Positions 45,806 through 57,844 of a DNA stretch of 64,000 nt are shown here, one piece after another; the stretch's first letter is position 1; each line of letters begins with the position of its first letter. The notes under the pieces are model-generated. The model made no database searches, was not told where the DNA came from, and worked only from the letters and a program-made list of their open reading frames with translations. The position numbers and the translations under genes are program-made. Origin of the DNA: Nissolia schottii (lineage: Eukaryota > Streptophyta > Magnoliopsida > Fabales > Fabaceae); NCBI GenBank assembly GCA_003254905.1, contig QANU01062782.1:333000-396999 (forward strand), in the 5' to 3' direction.

Positions 45806-48300
45806 CGCTACTAGAAAATAGCATATTATCGTCGATATATTATTGTCGGAAAACCATCCGACAGTATTACTATCGGAAGAAATGAAAAAAATCTGACAGT
45901 AAATGCATTTAAGGTGAACCAGATTAATTTTGATATCAATTACTGTCGAAAACAAGAACTCGACAATAATTCTGATGGTAATAGTTAATGCCAAGTGGCG
46001 TGTCGTTAGGTGAGAGGCTTACCGTCGGCCATATCCGACGGTAATAGGGTATGAATCTGAAGAGACACCTTTTTCTAATGGTTGTAACATTGAACTAATT
46101 ACCATCAGAAACAATTGACGATAATAGCCTCGAACTTTTGCACACATTTTCCTATGCATGCGTTTTCCCATATAGACGGGCATGTTTTTCGATGGTTGGT
46201 GTAAGTACCATCGGCTTTATCTAACGGTAATGTCAGATTAATACGATGATAATGATTCTATATATAGAGCTCCTCCAGCTCTCCCTCCTTAACTTCTGTT
46301 GTGCACCATCCTTCTCCACATCTTCTCAGCGGTCCTCCTTTGGTTGTTTCACCGGCACCATCGCCACCTCACCACCGGACCGCCGCCGCCGCTGCCGTTG
46401 GTAACTATATTAGCTGCAGGCGCAGTTGGCTGTTTCAGAGGGGAGGGCGCAAAAGTTTGAATCGGATGCTGGCATGGTCACGGCTACAACCGAGGGGCTG
46501 CCGAGATGAAGAAGCAATATGATGCTTGCTTGAAGTTGTTGAAGCAAGCCGTGGATGCGACCTTTGAGTTAGTGATGGGCCAGGTTAAGCATCTTATTCC
46601 TGAGTTTGATTGGGGTGTGGTTTTTCTTGACAAGTATTATGATCCCGAGACCAACAACATTAAGGATCTAGGCTGTTAGATGTCAGCTTGGGGGAGTAAT
46701 AACAACAAAGCCCAAGATGGTAGGTCGCGAACTTATGGTGAGAGGAAATATATGGTGTTTTGTATATGTTTTGTAATAGCTATTACTTTTGTGTAGGTTC
46801 AAGGTTTAGGATTTAATGATGTAATCTTGTTTATTATTATCATTTCGCGCTGCATTAACTCCTCCTTATATACTACTATTAGTTACCCACTTCTTATTGA
46901 CTCTGTCACTCACTGTCTTAGTTTAATATGTTGTCATTGTTATGTATGTTTTGTTTGTCTTCTTCAGTACCATTTGAGTTTATGGTACTGAAGAAGACAA
47001 CAAAACATAACAATGACAAAATATTTAAACTGAGATAGTGAATGACAAAGTAAAAAAGAAGCTGGTAACTAGTAGTGATATACAAGGAAGAGGTAATGTA
47101 GAGTGAGGGTTGATACCGTCAGAAAAATCTGATGGTAATGACCCTAAACCTAAAGCCTAACCCTACTCGCACGGGATGTTCTTTGTCTCGCGCAAGATGC
47201 TTTACCGTCGGAAATATCTGACGATAACAAAAGTGAAAATTTGCCAAGATTACCACGCCACTTTTTTTCATATCGTCGTAATGTTTGTCACAAAGTCGAT
47301 GGTAATCCTTTAAATTAAACGAAGTGTTTCGATAAAGTGGTTATAGTCGGACTATCTCCAGTTACTGTCGGTAATTACTGACGATACTGTTATGAAAAAT
47401 TACTTAAATGCATTTCACTCTCCCACGACACATCGTATCTGAATATTTCTTCTTTCTCTTCTCTTCTCCTCTTCTCTCTTTTCCTTTCCTCTCCTTCTAC
47501 CCCTTTATTTGAAAAACTCTTCATTCTTTCTTCTATTGCTAAAAAAAACACCTCTTCTTCCCTACAAAAATTGCTCACTATTCTAAACTTCGTTCTTCAA
47601 GTGTTCGTTGGATTCCTGAAGGCTTCATCGTTGTTGTTGCATCACCAACCTCAAACTACACACCATGTTTGTTTCCTTCATTCTCCTGTAACTACTATAA
47701 TCTTTTCTTCTTTTTCTAGTCGTAAGGTGTTGTATGCTTTTCATAACTTGCTTTTGGAAAATTTTGTTGTAATATCTTAGTTTGAGTTTGTGTTCAGGAA
47801 TGATGGATGTTGTTTTTTAGTATGAAGTGAAATTCAGATGTATGAAATGATGGATGTGCATTACGTTGGATGTTGTAATGTGCATTAGTTTGAGTTTTGT
47901 GTGTTCAGGAATTTGGGAAGGGAATGGAATGAAATTCAAAATATATTTTTTTAAAATTTATTATCTTTACCGTCGGAAATAATCGACGGTAATTATATAA
48001 AAAAATATATTCAAATTACCGTCAGAACTAACCAGCGAAAGATAGAATAAAATATTAGTATTATTATCGTCGGTTATAGTTGACGGTAAATGATTCAATT
48101 CCTTGACCGCCATTACTGTCGGTCGTCACCCACGCTAATTATCGTCGGCTATATAAATATGATGGTAATAAGTTTCCATTGAGGCTATTATCGTCGGTGT
48201 GCTTGCCGATGGTAAATTGGACGAAAAGTAAAAGATTTGACGGTAATCGGGAGAAAAATCGACGGTAACTCCGACGATAATAAACGTTTTTCTTGTAGTG
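45806..48300. mobile_element. non-autonomous CACTA (En/Spm) transposon
   Basis: The right end reads in reverse CACTACAAGAAAAACG, the canonical CACTA terminus. The left end is CGCTACTAGAAAATA, with two mismatches in the first nine bases. CAA flanks both ends (45803-45805 and 48301-48303), a perfect 3-bp target duplication. Both subterminal regions are packed with GACGGTAAT/TACCGTCGG-type motifs in both orientations (45825-46235 and 47115-48285), as expected for transposase binding. The interior has no recognisable transposase. A short frame (46506-46679, MKKQYDACLKLLKQAV..) may be a remnant of a captured or transposon gene; I do not recognise it. Confidence 0.85.
46852..47101. repeat. about 120-bp-arm hairpin inside the CACTA element
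   Basis: The two arms (46852-46972 and 46983-47101) are near-perfect inverted copies around a small loop. The centre is 'cttcttcagtacc' ... 'ggtactgaagaag', and the arms share 'gtcattgttatg' and 'tactagt'-type blocks. A transcript across it would form a long duplex. Confidence 0.8.
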
Positions 48301-49095
48301 CAATAGGATTCAAGGTGGGAACCATGACTTTGATATCTTGTTAAACATCGTGGGTGACAAGAGAGAAATCAAGAAAGTAAGGATTGAATTATTCAAAATG
48401 TGTTCATAAAGTACAAAGATGATATGCTTATTTATAGGCTGAAAATAACATAAAGATAAACTTAATAAATAAGATAGCATCTTAACAGATAAAATAGATA
48501 AATATCCTAACAGATAAAATTTAAGATAGATATAATAATATTCAGAGACATTCACATTTGATCCACCTATCCCCCAATAATCCATGGATGTCATCGTCTC
48601 GCCAAAATGTTGTAGCATAAGGAGAGCAAATGTTTTCAAACTTTATTCACATTTATTATCTAATTTTTGTTTTGCAATTCGCAAAAGGACATACATCCAA
48701 ATCTTTTGCTTTGGCAAATTCTTTTTTTACAAAATTATTAGCAAATATAATTTATTTTACTTTCATTCTCCAATGTTAAGTTTTCTCTCTATTTTTTTAA
48801 AAAAATTTATTCCATGTTAGTTATTTTAGTGGTAGTGAGACAAGAGGATATGGGGGTGAAGGTGAGAGAGAAGAGAGAAGAAAAAGAGTCTAAAGGAGAA
48901 GAGGAAGGTAGGGAAAAAGAGAGGAATGTTCAGAAGAGTTGTTTGGTGATTAAATTTTTTTTTTTTAAAAAAAAATTAATAAAAGGGCTTATTTACACTT
49001 TAACAAAATGCTAGGAATTCTATTTACACATTTTGAAAATATAGGGATAAAGTACACATAATTCATACTACAAGGGAGTAAAGTACTTTTTACCC

Positions 49096-49552
49096 TTTTT
49101 AAAGTTTTACTATATATTAATATATATTTTTGAAATTTCGTAGATTTAAAGCTATCTATTATTGAATTTAACTAAAAATAATAGTTATTTTGTTCTTACT
49201 AGTATTATAATGTAAGTATAAAAATATTGGGAATGGACTAAATATGTATTAATTCATTATTATTTTTTTAAGTAGTGTATAGGTAATAAAGAGATCAAAT
49301 ATTATTTTAAAAAATTGAGATTTTTTTTTTACCGACTCCGCCGCTGGACAGAGCATCACACAAGGTGAACGGATAGGAAGTAAGGGCACACCAATCTCCA
49401 TCAACAAAGCTAAATACAAGAGAGTAAAAGGAGAAAAATAACGAAATCACACCTCAGCCAACACTGCAATGTTATTTCAATTTTCTAAGTGATTATTAGG
49501 GATAAAAAAAATAAAAGTAACAAAAAAAAAAATATATATATATATATATATA
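49096..49552. other. intergenic, no gene seen
   Basis: AT-rich DNA ending in a (TA)n tract against the assembly gap. Confidence 0.4.
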
Positions 49553-49886
49553 NNNNNNNNNNNNNNNNNNNNNNNNNNNNNNNNNNNNNNNNNNNNNNNN
49601 NNNNNNNNNNNNNNNNNNNNNNNNNNNNNNNNNNNNNNNNNNNNNNNNNNNNNNNNNNNNNNNNNNNNNNNNNNNNNNNNNNNNNNNNNNNNNNNNNNNN
49701 NNNNNNNNNNNNNNNNNNNNNNNNNNNNNNNNNNNNNNNNNNNNNNNNNNNNNNNNNNNNNNNNNNNNNNNNNNNNNNNNNNNNNNNNNNNNNNNNNNNN
49801 NNNNNNNNNNNNNNNNNNNNNNNNNNNNNNNNNNNNNNNNNNNNNNNNNNNNNNNNNNNNNNNNNNNNNNNNNNNNNNNNNNNNNN
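49553..49886. other. assembly gap (N run) between two microsatellites
   Basis: 334 unknown bases, bounded on the left by (TA)n and on the right by (TC)n. The gap ends only 88 bp upstream of the PLATZ start codon, so the promoter and leader of that gene are largely missing. Its true length is unknown. Confidence 0.98.
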
Positions 49887-49974
49887 TCTCTCTCTCTCTC
49901 TCACACATCGCCATCATCACTACTTTACAAGTTAATAATAAATAAATACACACATTGTGTGTGCTGCTTGGTTG

Positions 49975-52900
49975 ATGAATATGGGGAGAGAGATGGAGGG
50001 GGAGGGGGTGCCTGCATGGCTGGAGAAGCTGATGGGGGAGAGATTCTTCGGAGGGTGTGGGGTCCACCAGAAGGTGAGGAAGAACGAGAAGAACGTCCTC
50101 TGCCTGCACTGTTGCATCTCCCTCTGCCCCCACTGCCTCCCTCTCCACCCCCACCCTCTCCTCCAGGTTCGTCCCCTCTCTTTGATTTCTTTTCTAGCTT
50201 CATTCTCCGTTTCATAATTTCTTTTGCTTAGTCTAGCTTAAATTCGCACTAGTCACTTTTTTTGGTAACAAATTTTCTCTGCTACCTAGCTGCTTAATTT
50301 TTACTTGTTGCCTCTTTTTCCTTTTACAGCGTCTTTCAGATTAATTAAATTCAGAAGATGCGTGTTCTAATTAATCATAATGCTTCTTTTGTAACCCTCG
50401 GAGCATATGTAACATCTTCAAGTTTACCTTTTTTTTTTTTTTACTTTCTTTCTTCCCTTCTTTTTCTGATGAATTTTCAAAGTACGGTAATTGCATTCAA
50501 AATCAATGGTTATTACAGAATGAATTTTCCTGCGCTGTTTTCTGTTTTTCCCTCAAAATTGTTCTCCCCAGGAGAGTAATTAAGCTTTAATTTGCCAAAT
50601 TGAAATTATTGGTCATGTGATTCTTTCTGCTACACTTGTGTTGTGGCTAGGGTTTTCTCTATTTTCTAATTTTTTTTAAATTGAGTTTTATTTTCTAAAA
50701 TTAAAGAAGGTCTGTAATTCTAATTGTTGTTGATAAATTGAACTGACCACGACTCATTTGTATTTGTTGTTCCCCAAATATATATTATATTATATCTGTA
50801 TATGTTTATGCATCATATACAAGGTTTCCCATAAGGGTTCACCGGGTCTTCTTTGATTTTCGACTTTTTAGTTTTGGTTTGTTTCTCATTAATGGAACAT
50901 TTCTTTTTTATCCATTCCCCCTGCAAAGGTTTTCTCACCTGTTCCTTTCATTGAAAGCGAAAGTTTGACCCAATATAATTGTTTCCCAATTTCATGTAAT
51001 TTTGTCTCTTTCTTTGATATTATTATTATTAAATAATATTTTCTCTACTCTCTCGCTTCATTTTCATTTTATATTCATATGAAATATATGATATGATTTT
51101 GTTTCTCCCAATTAACTCTCTCCTTCGGCTTCAAATTAGTAGTGTTATGAGAAAATTCGCATAACTAAAACAGTATTGACTAAAAAATATAATTTTTTTT
51201 CTTATTTTAGTTAGTGATATATTTTAGATAAAGTAATTCTCCTCCCAGAAGCGTCCCATATTTCATGAATTACCTTTGTTCGATTTCTTTTTTATATAAA
51301 TACAAATGTTAAGGATACCTTTTTAAAAAAAAAATAAAAACAGATAAAAAGTACTCTTTTCTTTTTCAGTTTTAAAATACCAAAGTTGTTCTAATTAATA
51401 ATTTTATTCTACTACAAATTTTTTGTTGAAGTTAGTAATTTTTCTATCTCTAGCCACTCTTTTATCATGCCATATAACAGAAAAGAAAAAAAAAAGTTTA
51501 GCATGCATTTGAGGTCATTTCATTGATACATAAATATGGAAATTGGTTATTTTTTTACCTGTTGTCTAAACTCCAATTGTGTCAATGGCATGAATGACCA
51601 AATCCATTGACCAATAATGTGTCGCAATAATTGAGGTTTTTGTTTTGATACCTTTCCGCAGGTGAGAAGATATGTTTACCATGACGTGGTTCGATTGGGT
51701 GATTTAGAAAAGCTCATTGATTGTTCCAATATTCAGGTCAGACAGATTCAAAATCTTTGTTAACACAATTTCTTTTGTTAACACTACTACTTAACAGTGA
51801 ATAATTAAATAATCATCATGGTATCTCTTATCATCATATCATCTGATTCATTAATAGTAGCAATGAGAGTTAGATTAAGGCCTTGTTTGGATTGGATGGG
51901 AATTGTTTTGCAGCCATATACAATTAACGGTGCCAAAGTCATATTCTTAAACCAAAGGGCACAGTCAAGGTCATGCAGAGGTGGTGCTACTACGAACGCT
52001 TGCTTCACTTGTGATAGGGTTCTTCAGGAACCATTCCACTTCTGTTCTCTCTCATGCAAGGTTATTTTTTTCTTTCTTTCTTTTTGTCTCATTTCCCTCT
52101 CTCTCTCTCTCTTTCTCCTTTGCCTTTTCACTCTCACAAACAAATCAATGGTCAAGATCCAAGTTTTTGGTGTTATGCGTGGTAATTGTTTGTAAGATAT
52201 AATGGCAATTCATAGTACATTTATTATTAAATAAAATTTTAATAATACTTTGATCTTATTAGAATTTTAGATGAATTATGAATCAATATAACGTTTAACT
52301 AAGGATAAGTACAATTAGTATTTCTTTTTTATATACTTCTGATAACCAAAATGATTTTTCTCCATGAAAAGAAGTGCCCTAGCCATGGTTTGTTTCAACA
52401 TCCATTATACTGAGAGAATCTTAGACGAATACATATCATTCTAATACTTCAAATTTAACGACATTTATGATAAATTGTAAATTCTATCAGCTCTATAAAG
52501 ACACTTTGTTTTTGGGTTATATTAATTTTATTTTGAGTGTGTAATTATAAAATATTAGAATTTATCTATATACGATAATTTTTTCATATTAGTACTACCG
52601 TATAGGCACGATTCTTAAAACCACACCTGTCTGTTTGTGAATGCTTGTACATGCGGTAAGGAAAAAAGTTTTTTTTTTTTAACCATATCGTTCTGCTCGA
52701 ATCTCAACTACTATACAAGTGCTTGGGAAAACGCTCATCAATTGAAAAGAAGTAACTTTCTGATAGCATAGGGAAAAGAATGGTGGAAAGATAACTTCCT
52801 TTTTTTAGTAAAATTAATTAATATGTCTATTTATGAGACTGAGAAAGCGTTCTTTTTGCACCTTCAAGTCATTTTCAAGACCTTTTATTGTTTGACGAGC

Positions 52901-54414
52901 ATTTTCAAGAGCGAGCTTTCCTCATATTTGCTTAGTCTTGCTCTCTCTCTCTCTCTCTATGTATATATGATGATGAATTGATTAAGAGTAAAATTCTACT
53001 AAGCATTAATGTTTAGAAAAATTCATAGAAACCTAATTACTGAAATAACAACAGTATCTACTTTGAAAAGTAGTTATCATATACTTTTGGTTTGTTTCTT
53101 TAGGAAGAATAATAACTTTAGTTTACCTTAAAAAAAGAAATATATATATATATATATATAACAACTCTAGAGTTATGTTATATATATAATATCTTTAGAG
53201 TTATGTTATTTAAATTAATTATTGTGAGATACTATATTGACTTGCTAATTACTAAAAAAAAATTAGACGTTTTAAGAGGAAATGTTTTTTTTTGTTCTAT
53301 ACCCTTAGATTTCTTTTTTTAGGTTGTCTGCCCGGTATATCCTTAGATTTCTATCACATCAACATTGTGACCCACAATGTTAACCCGCATTATTAATGTG
53401 TTAAAAATTTAGTTGCACAGGACAAGAAAAAACATTTGCTCTTTGAGTATGTATCTCTCTAAATCATCCATCATTAAATTAGATTTTAATGACATGTATG
53501 AGCCTTAGTAAGATTTAATCCAATGATATAAATAGTAGTAATAACTAATGAATTAACATAATGTTTCATAATTAATGAGTAAAAATAATATTTCCTTTGA
53601 CTTGTTTCTTTAGAAATTATAATAATAACTTTAGAGTTGTTTGGACTTATTAATTGTGTGGCACTATACCAGCTTAGTGATTATTTATTATTAAATAAGA
53701 TTTCAATGGAATGTATGAGCTCTATTAAGATCTTATTCATTAATAAATAACTAATGAATTGACACGATATCCGATAACTAATTAATACTAGATATTTCTT
53801 ATAGCATTATTTTCTTGATAACTTCCGATGTGACAGCAATTAATAAGGACATTACCGTGTATAATGCTACATGTACACCTAATTTCATATACCTATACAG
53901 ATACTATTAATAATGCACAAACTTTATTCTCACAAATGTACAAACATTACAAACTTGTGAATGATACTATCAATTATACTTATTTAAGTGCACAAACATT
54001 ATATAAGTTAAAACACAAACGTTATGTATATAAGTACGAGGTGTATGTATGGTATATGATTTTTTGTGTACGCGTAGCAGAACTCTTAAATTATAGTAGT
54101 CAATATTAAAAAATGTCACGTATATTCTGCAGGTTGATCACATGGTGTACGAGGGTGAAAGCTTGTGCAGCATCTTACATCCATTCGACGAATCGGATTT
54201 TTCAATTTCGCAGTTCGAGGGTCTGAGAGTGGATACCAGTTCGGAGCACATTGACGAAGATACCCAATTTGACCCTGCTACTGCCTCTTGCTCCAACACT
54301 GAGGCCACAAGCAATCCTGTAATTTCATGTGAACCCAACAACAAGACCAATGGCTTCTTCCATTCTCTTGGGAGCAGGAGAAAGGGTGCTCCTCACAGAG
54401 CTCCTTTCTGCTAG
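49975..54414 (+). CDS. PLATZ-family zinc-dependent DNA-binding protein
   Basis: Plant-specific nuclear regulator that binds A/T-rich DNA; family members repress transcription and affect growth and seed traits. Exons 49975-50166, 51662-51736, 51914-52060 and 54133-54414 (all GT/AG) join in frame to 231 aa, typical for PLATZ. The ATG at 49975 (MNMGREMEGEGVPAWLEKLM) fits the family start. Zinc ligands: C28-x2-H31, C43-x2-C46, C51-x2-C54, H58/H60 in exon 1, then CFTCDR..FHFCSLSCK in exon 3. The core RRYVYHDVVRLGDLEKLIDC and the C-terminal RRKGAPHRAPFC are diagnostic. The middle of exon 4 is acidic and Ser/Thr-rich. Intron 3 holds a MITE ending about 40 bp before the last acceptor. The gene looks intact, but its upstream region is lost in the gap. 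Confidence 0.93.
53861..54090 (+). mobile_element. MITE, copy 2 of the GCTACATGTACACC family, in PLATZ intron 3
   Basis: Left end 'aatgctacatgtacacct'; right end read in reverse 'tctgctacgcgtacac'. It aligns with 26789-26990 across its length. It ends about 43 bp before exon 4, so part of the splice-acceptor region of the host intron is transposon-derived. Confidence 0.75.
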
Positions 54415-54550
54415 CTAGCTAGCTAGCTACTTGATATGTGTTAACAAAATAAGGTACATTTTAATTAGCAAGAAATCAGTGTTAGCATAAGTTATGAACA
54501 AAATAAATGTTCTAGTTTTATTTAATTGTTATATATGATCGAGTATGAAA

Positions 54551-54590
<40 letters not shown>

Positions 54591-56599
54591 ATATGCTTAT
54601 CTTAGCAACTTTTAATTAAGGCCATGCTTAGGATTTTTTTTTTTAAATGAGTGCGGTTAACTTCTACTCTTAATTATGATCCCTTTTCCTCCATAAACAC
54701 CCTTTTTGTTCTCTTCTCCTAATTAAATGATCGTATGTGCATTAATTTATAGGAATTTTCCGTTTGCCTTTTAAGACTGATTTGATATTTTCTTTGCTAA
54801 AATTAAAAATAGTGAAATGTTTATAGACACGCCATTTTCTTCATTAGTTTTTGGTTAATTAAGAGAAAATATTAAAATGTGCGTTCTAGAGTTAAGAAAT
54901 AGTTATATATTACCCATCAAAGTGACTATAATATCAAGGACAGAAATCAAATTTACATCCTTTTGAGATATGAATCATTTTTTTATTACTAATTATGCCA
55001 ATAAGGCAATATAATAAAAAAATTTATATATATACACACACATAAAGAACAGCAATATTAGATTGCCAAATAACTTATGAAGGGGGTATAGTTGTAGCTT
55101 TTGATTGCTCCCACAACATGCAAGACGACACTACCTCCTAGCCAATAGTTAAGACAAAAATCATCAGACCGTGCATGCACCTGTTAAACACGGCTTTACT
55201 CTCACATGAACGCTCGAAGAATTAAGGGAGAGGCCAAAACCTCAAAAGTTTGTTACTGACAGGAATTTTAAACATGAATGTGCATCCTCATTCATTATTA
55301 GATAGATACATACATAGACTAGACAAGTAGCACCTTTGGGTACAATAACAAGTCCCATGGAAAAGGATTTTCTCGTGTTAAAATTACTTATATTTAATTA
55401 TGTAAAGAGATAAAAATATAAAAAATTTAATTGATTTATATTAATTTTAAGAAGACTTTATTTATTTAAATTTTTTTATCTTTATTTCTCTTCACACAAC
55501 CAATTTTAATATTAAAAAATTCATTTTCCATGAAATAAGTCATTCAAGTATGAATACTTAACAGAAGTGCTAAATAGCACGGCACCAACTTGCTCGACAC
55601 CACATCTATAGTTGGGTGAATTTTAATTAAATAAAAACAAATAAAATACAAAAGCAAAATAAAATCAATGGTGGTATTGGTTGTCGTACAAATGTTGAGA
55701 AAGACATTTGTCAATCGACTCGTTTTTTTGTGCTTTCATCCATAGGTCGACTTATGGAGGGAACAATCTAAGAAATAAAACCCAAAAAAGGTCATGCTCG
55801 GAGTAGCTAACTTAGAGCGGCGAGTTGGCCGTCCTTTAAAAGAGAGAGGCAATATTATAAGTCCCGCATTAGAAAATCATAATATTTGAGTATTGGATTT
55901 AGGAAGTATAGACACTTCACTAAATTGTTGTGTCTTCCTATATGACATTGTAGATATTAACACAAAGATATATTTGTCTGATACATGTAGCGCACATGTT
56001 TAAAAATGTTCAAATAAAAAATTCATGATTAGTTGTGTTTAAGTACGTCTAAGTTATATTTAAAATTTTTTTGAGTTGTATTTATGCCGTGTTCGAATAA
56101 AAATATTTTAAATACTAAATAATTTATAATAATATGAACATTTTAAAAATTAGTTAGTGTAGACACATGAAAATATATTGAACATTCCATGTATTTTGAA
56201 AGGAATTTGGAAAGTATTAAAAATTAGTAGTTTGATATAAAAAAATATTATGATATTATTATAAATATTTAATTTTATATTTATATATGTCATTTTTGTG
56301 TTCTACAAAATTTTAAAATTTGCACGTCGTTTTGTCGTGTCTAATATTTGTGTCATTTTTTTTTAGATGGTAATTAAGTTAAGTGCATATTTGGCAAAAT
56401 AGGTGAGCCTAATTCAATCAATTCTAACCAATTTAATTTAAAAGTGAGAACGTTTTACATTTTAAAACTTTAGAATTGATTTTAAGACTTGTTATTTGAA
56501 CCAAAACATGTTAGAGCTCTTGGGGTTTAAACATCTATATATGGATGTAGAACATACATGTTATCAGAACATGGACCAAAAATAAATATTACAATCATG
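54415..56599. other. intergenic: PLATZ 3' UTR and unassigned DNA
   Basis: Starts with a (GCTA)n run at the stop codon and a (TA)n tract at 54554-54584. The rest is AT-rich with no supported gene. Confidence 0.45.
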
Positions 56600-56609
56600 T
56601 GGGTGGACA

Positions 56610-56875
56610 ATCTGAAATCGCCATTGGTAAGGACAATGTTAGAATTTTGAAAGAAAAAAACAGAAGACCTGAAATCAAGTGAGGCGATTTCAGGGAGGGG
56701 ACAAACCTGACATGGAGCAGTGAAGACCATGCATGCAGAGGACGAAGGACGCACTGAAATCGCCAATACGGATGGTGATTTCAGACCTACATACCCATTG
56801 TTCCATAACGTTACCGAGGTGAGGGTCATTACATTGAAATCGCCAGGGTCTTTGGCAATTTCAGACCCTGCAGAA
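56610..56875. repeat. cluster of GAAATCGCC motifs in both orientations
   Basis: Perfect 'tgaaatcgcc' or its complement at about 56613, 56683, 56755 and 56835, plus near-matches 'ggtgatttcag' and 'ggcaatttcag'. Several pair as inverted copies 15-25 bp apart. They lie 300-600 bp upstream of the PMD start. Function unknown; binding sites of a transposase or a promoter array are possible. Confidence 0.6.
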
Positions 56876-57663
56876 GCTGCTTACTGAGGTGAGGGAGCAG
56901 CGGAGCAGCATACATTGAAGGGGACAGAGCGAGGGGAGCAAGGCTAATATAATATATAAACTCCCTTATCCATTCAGCAACATGCACCAACACTTCCTCC
57001 TTTCTTCCTCTTTGAAGTGCAATTTTTTCACTGAAGTGAAACACTTCACTTCATTCTGTTTTGTTCTATTTTAATTTTTCACTTAGGTGTAAGCAATATA
57101 ATTTCCTTCTATTCTAATTCTTCAATTTCACTACGCTATTGATTTTTCTCCTTTCAAAAGTTGATCTGTATTAAAGTGAAAAAAATAATATTACGTTGAT
57201 GAGACCACGAAGGGAAGACGACACTATAAATCCATTGCTACACATCTCAGAAAAAATCCTTCAGAATGATCAGGTTTATATTTATTTTATATAGTCGTTA
57301 TTAATGTTATATTTGATTGGTCATATGTATATTCTTGTCTACTACTTTTATAACGATAGAAATCTCTACTTTAATTTTGTTTTAGGATAGCTACACATAA
57401 AATTAAATTTGGATAACAATTATTTAACTCTAAAAAAATGATTTTCATAATCAAACACTTTTTTATGTAGTAAAACTCTTTTTTGGATAACCATATTATA
57501 TATAAAATCTAATTGTTAGAGCGGAAGAATTAAAACTTTTATTATTATTATTATTATTGTTGATGTTGTTATCATCATCATTATTATTGTTATTATTATT
57601 ATGCTTATTGTTGTTGTTGTTATTATTATCATTATTATTATTTTAATTATTATTATTATTATC

Positions 57664-57800
57664 ATAGACCCTAAATATAAACCCTAGCCCTAACCTTACC
57701 CATAAACCTTATCCCTAACCCCTAACCCTTAAACCTAATCATAACCCTAACTTTAACCCTAAACCCTAACACTAACCCTAACCCTAAAATCCTAAACCAT
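57664..57800 (+). repeat. degenerate telomere-like CCCTAA array inside a PMD intron
   Basis: Many CCCTAA/AACCCTA units with frequent one-base variants, flanked on the left by (ATT)n (57540-57660) and on the right by (ATT)n then (ATC)n (57818-57856). The strand shown has the C-rich form. Confidence 0.85.
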
Positions 57801-57844
57801 AAATTCTTTAATTTATTATTATTATTATTATCATCATCATCATC

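Larger units (their letters stand above)
44909..48550 (-). mobile_element. non-autonomous LTR element (TRIM/LARD-like), minus orientation
   Basis: Two direct repeats of about 220 bp (44909-45133 and 48339-48550) share 'aacatcgtgggtgacaa', 'ttcaaaatgtgttcata' and 'ataacataaagataaactta'. Read on the minus strand, the right copy is followed by 'atatcaaagtcatgg', a worn initiator-tRNA(Met) primer site. The left copy is preceded by the purine tract 'cttgagagaggg', so they are 5' and 3' LTRs. The original interior is only about 0.7 kb (45134-45805 plus 48301-48338). It is a minisatellite of degenerate 30-40-bp units ('gaaccagcaaaggcaac'). No gag or pol. A CACTA element sits inside. Confidence 0.65.
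44551..49095. mobile_element. MULE-like fold-back element with about 350-bp inverted ends, hosting nested insertions
   Basis: The left arm (44551-44905) matches the reverse complement of the right arm (about 48690-49095). Shared blocks are 'acattttcaaaat', 'tctttttccctacctt', 'tcttctcctt', 'actctttttcttc', 'ccactaaa' and 'aacattg'. Removing the nested elements leaves only about 0.9 kb, so it was a small non-autonomous element. No clear target duplication was found; the outermost bases of the left arm are diverged. Confidence 0.6.

Noticed and set aside
46506-46679. Functional protein MKKQYDACLKLLKQAV.. in the CACTA element
   Set aside because: Short frame with no recognised family and no splice context; kept only as a possible remnant.
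49477-50154. Long open frames spanning the N run
   Set aside because: They exist only because unknown bases contain no stop codons.
57664-57800. True chromosome end
   Set aside because: The units are degenerate, short, and embedded in a transposon intron with genes on both sides.
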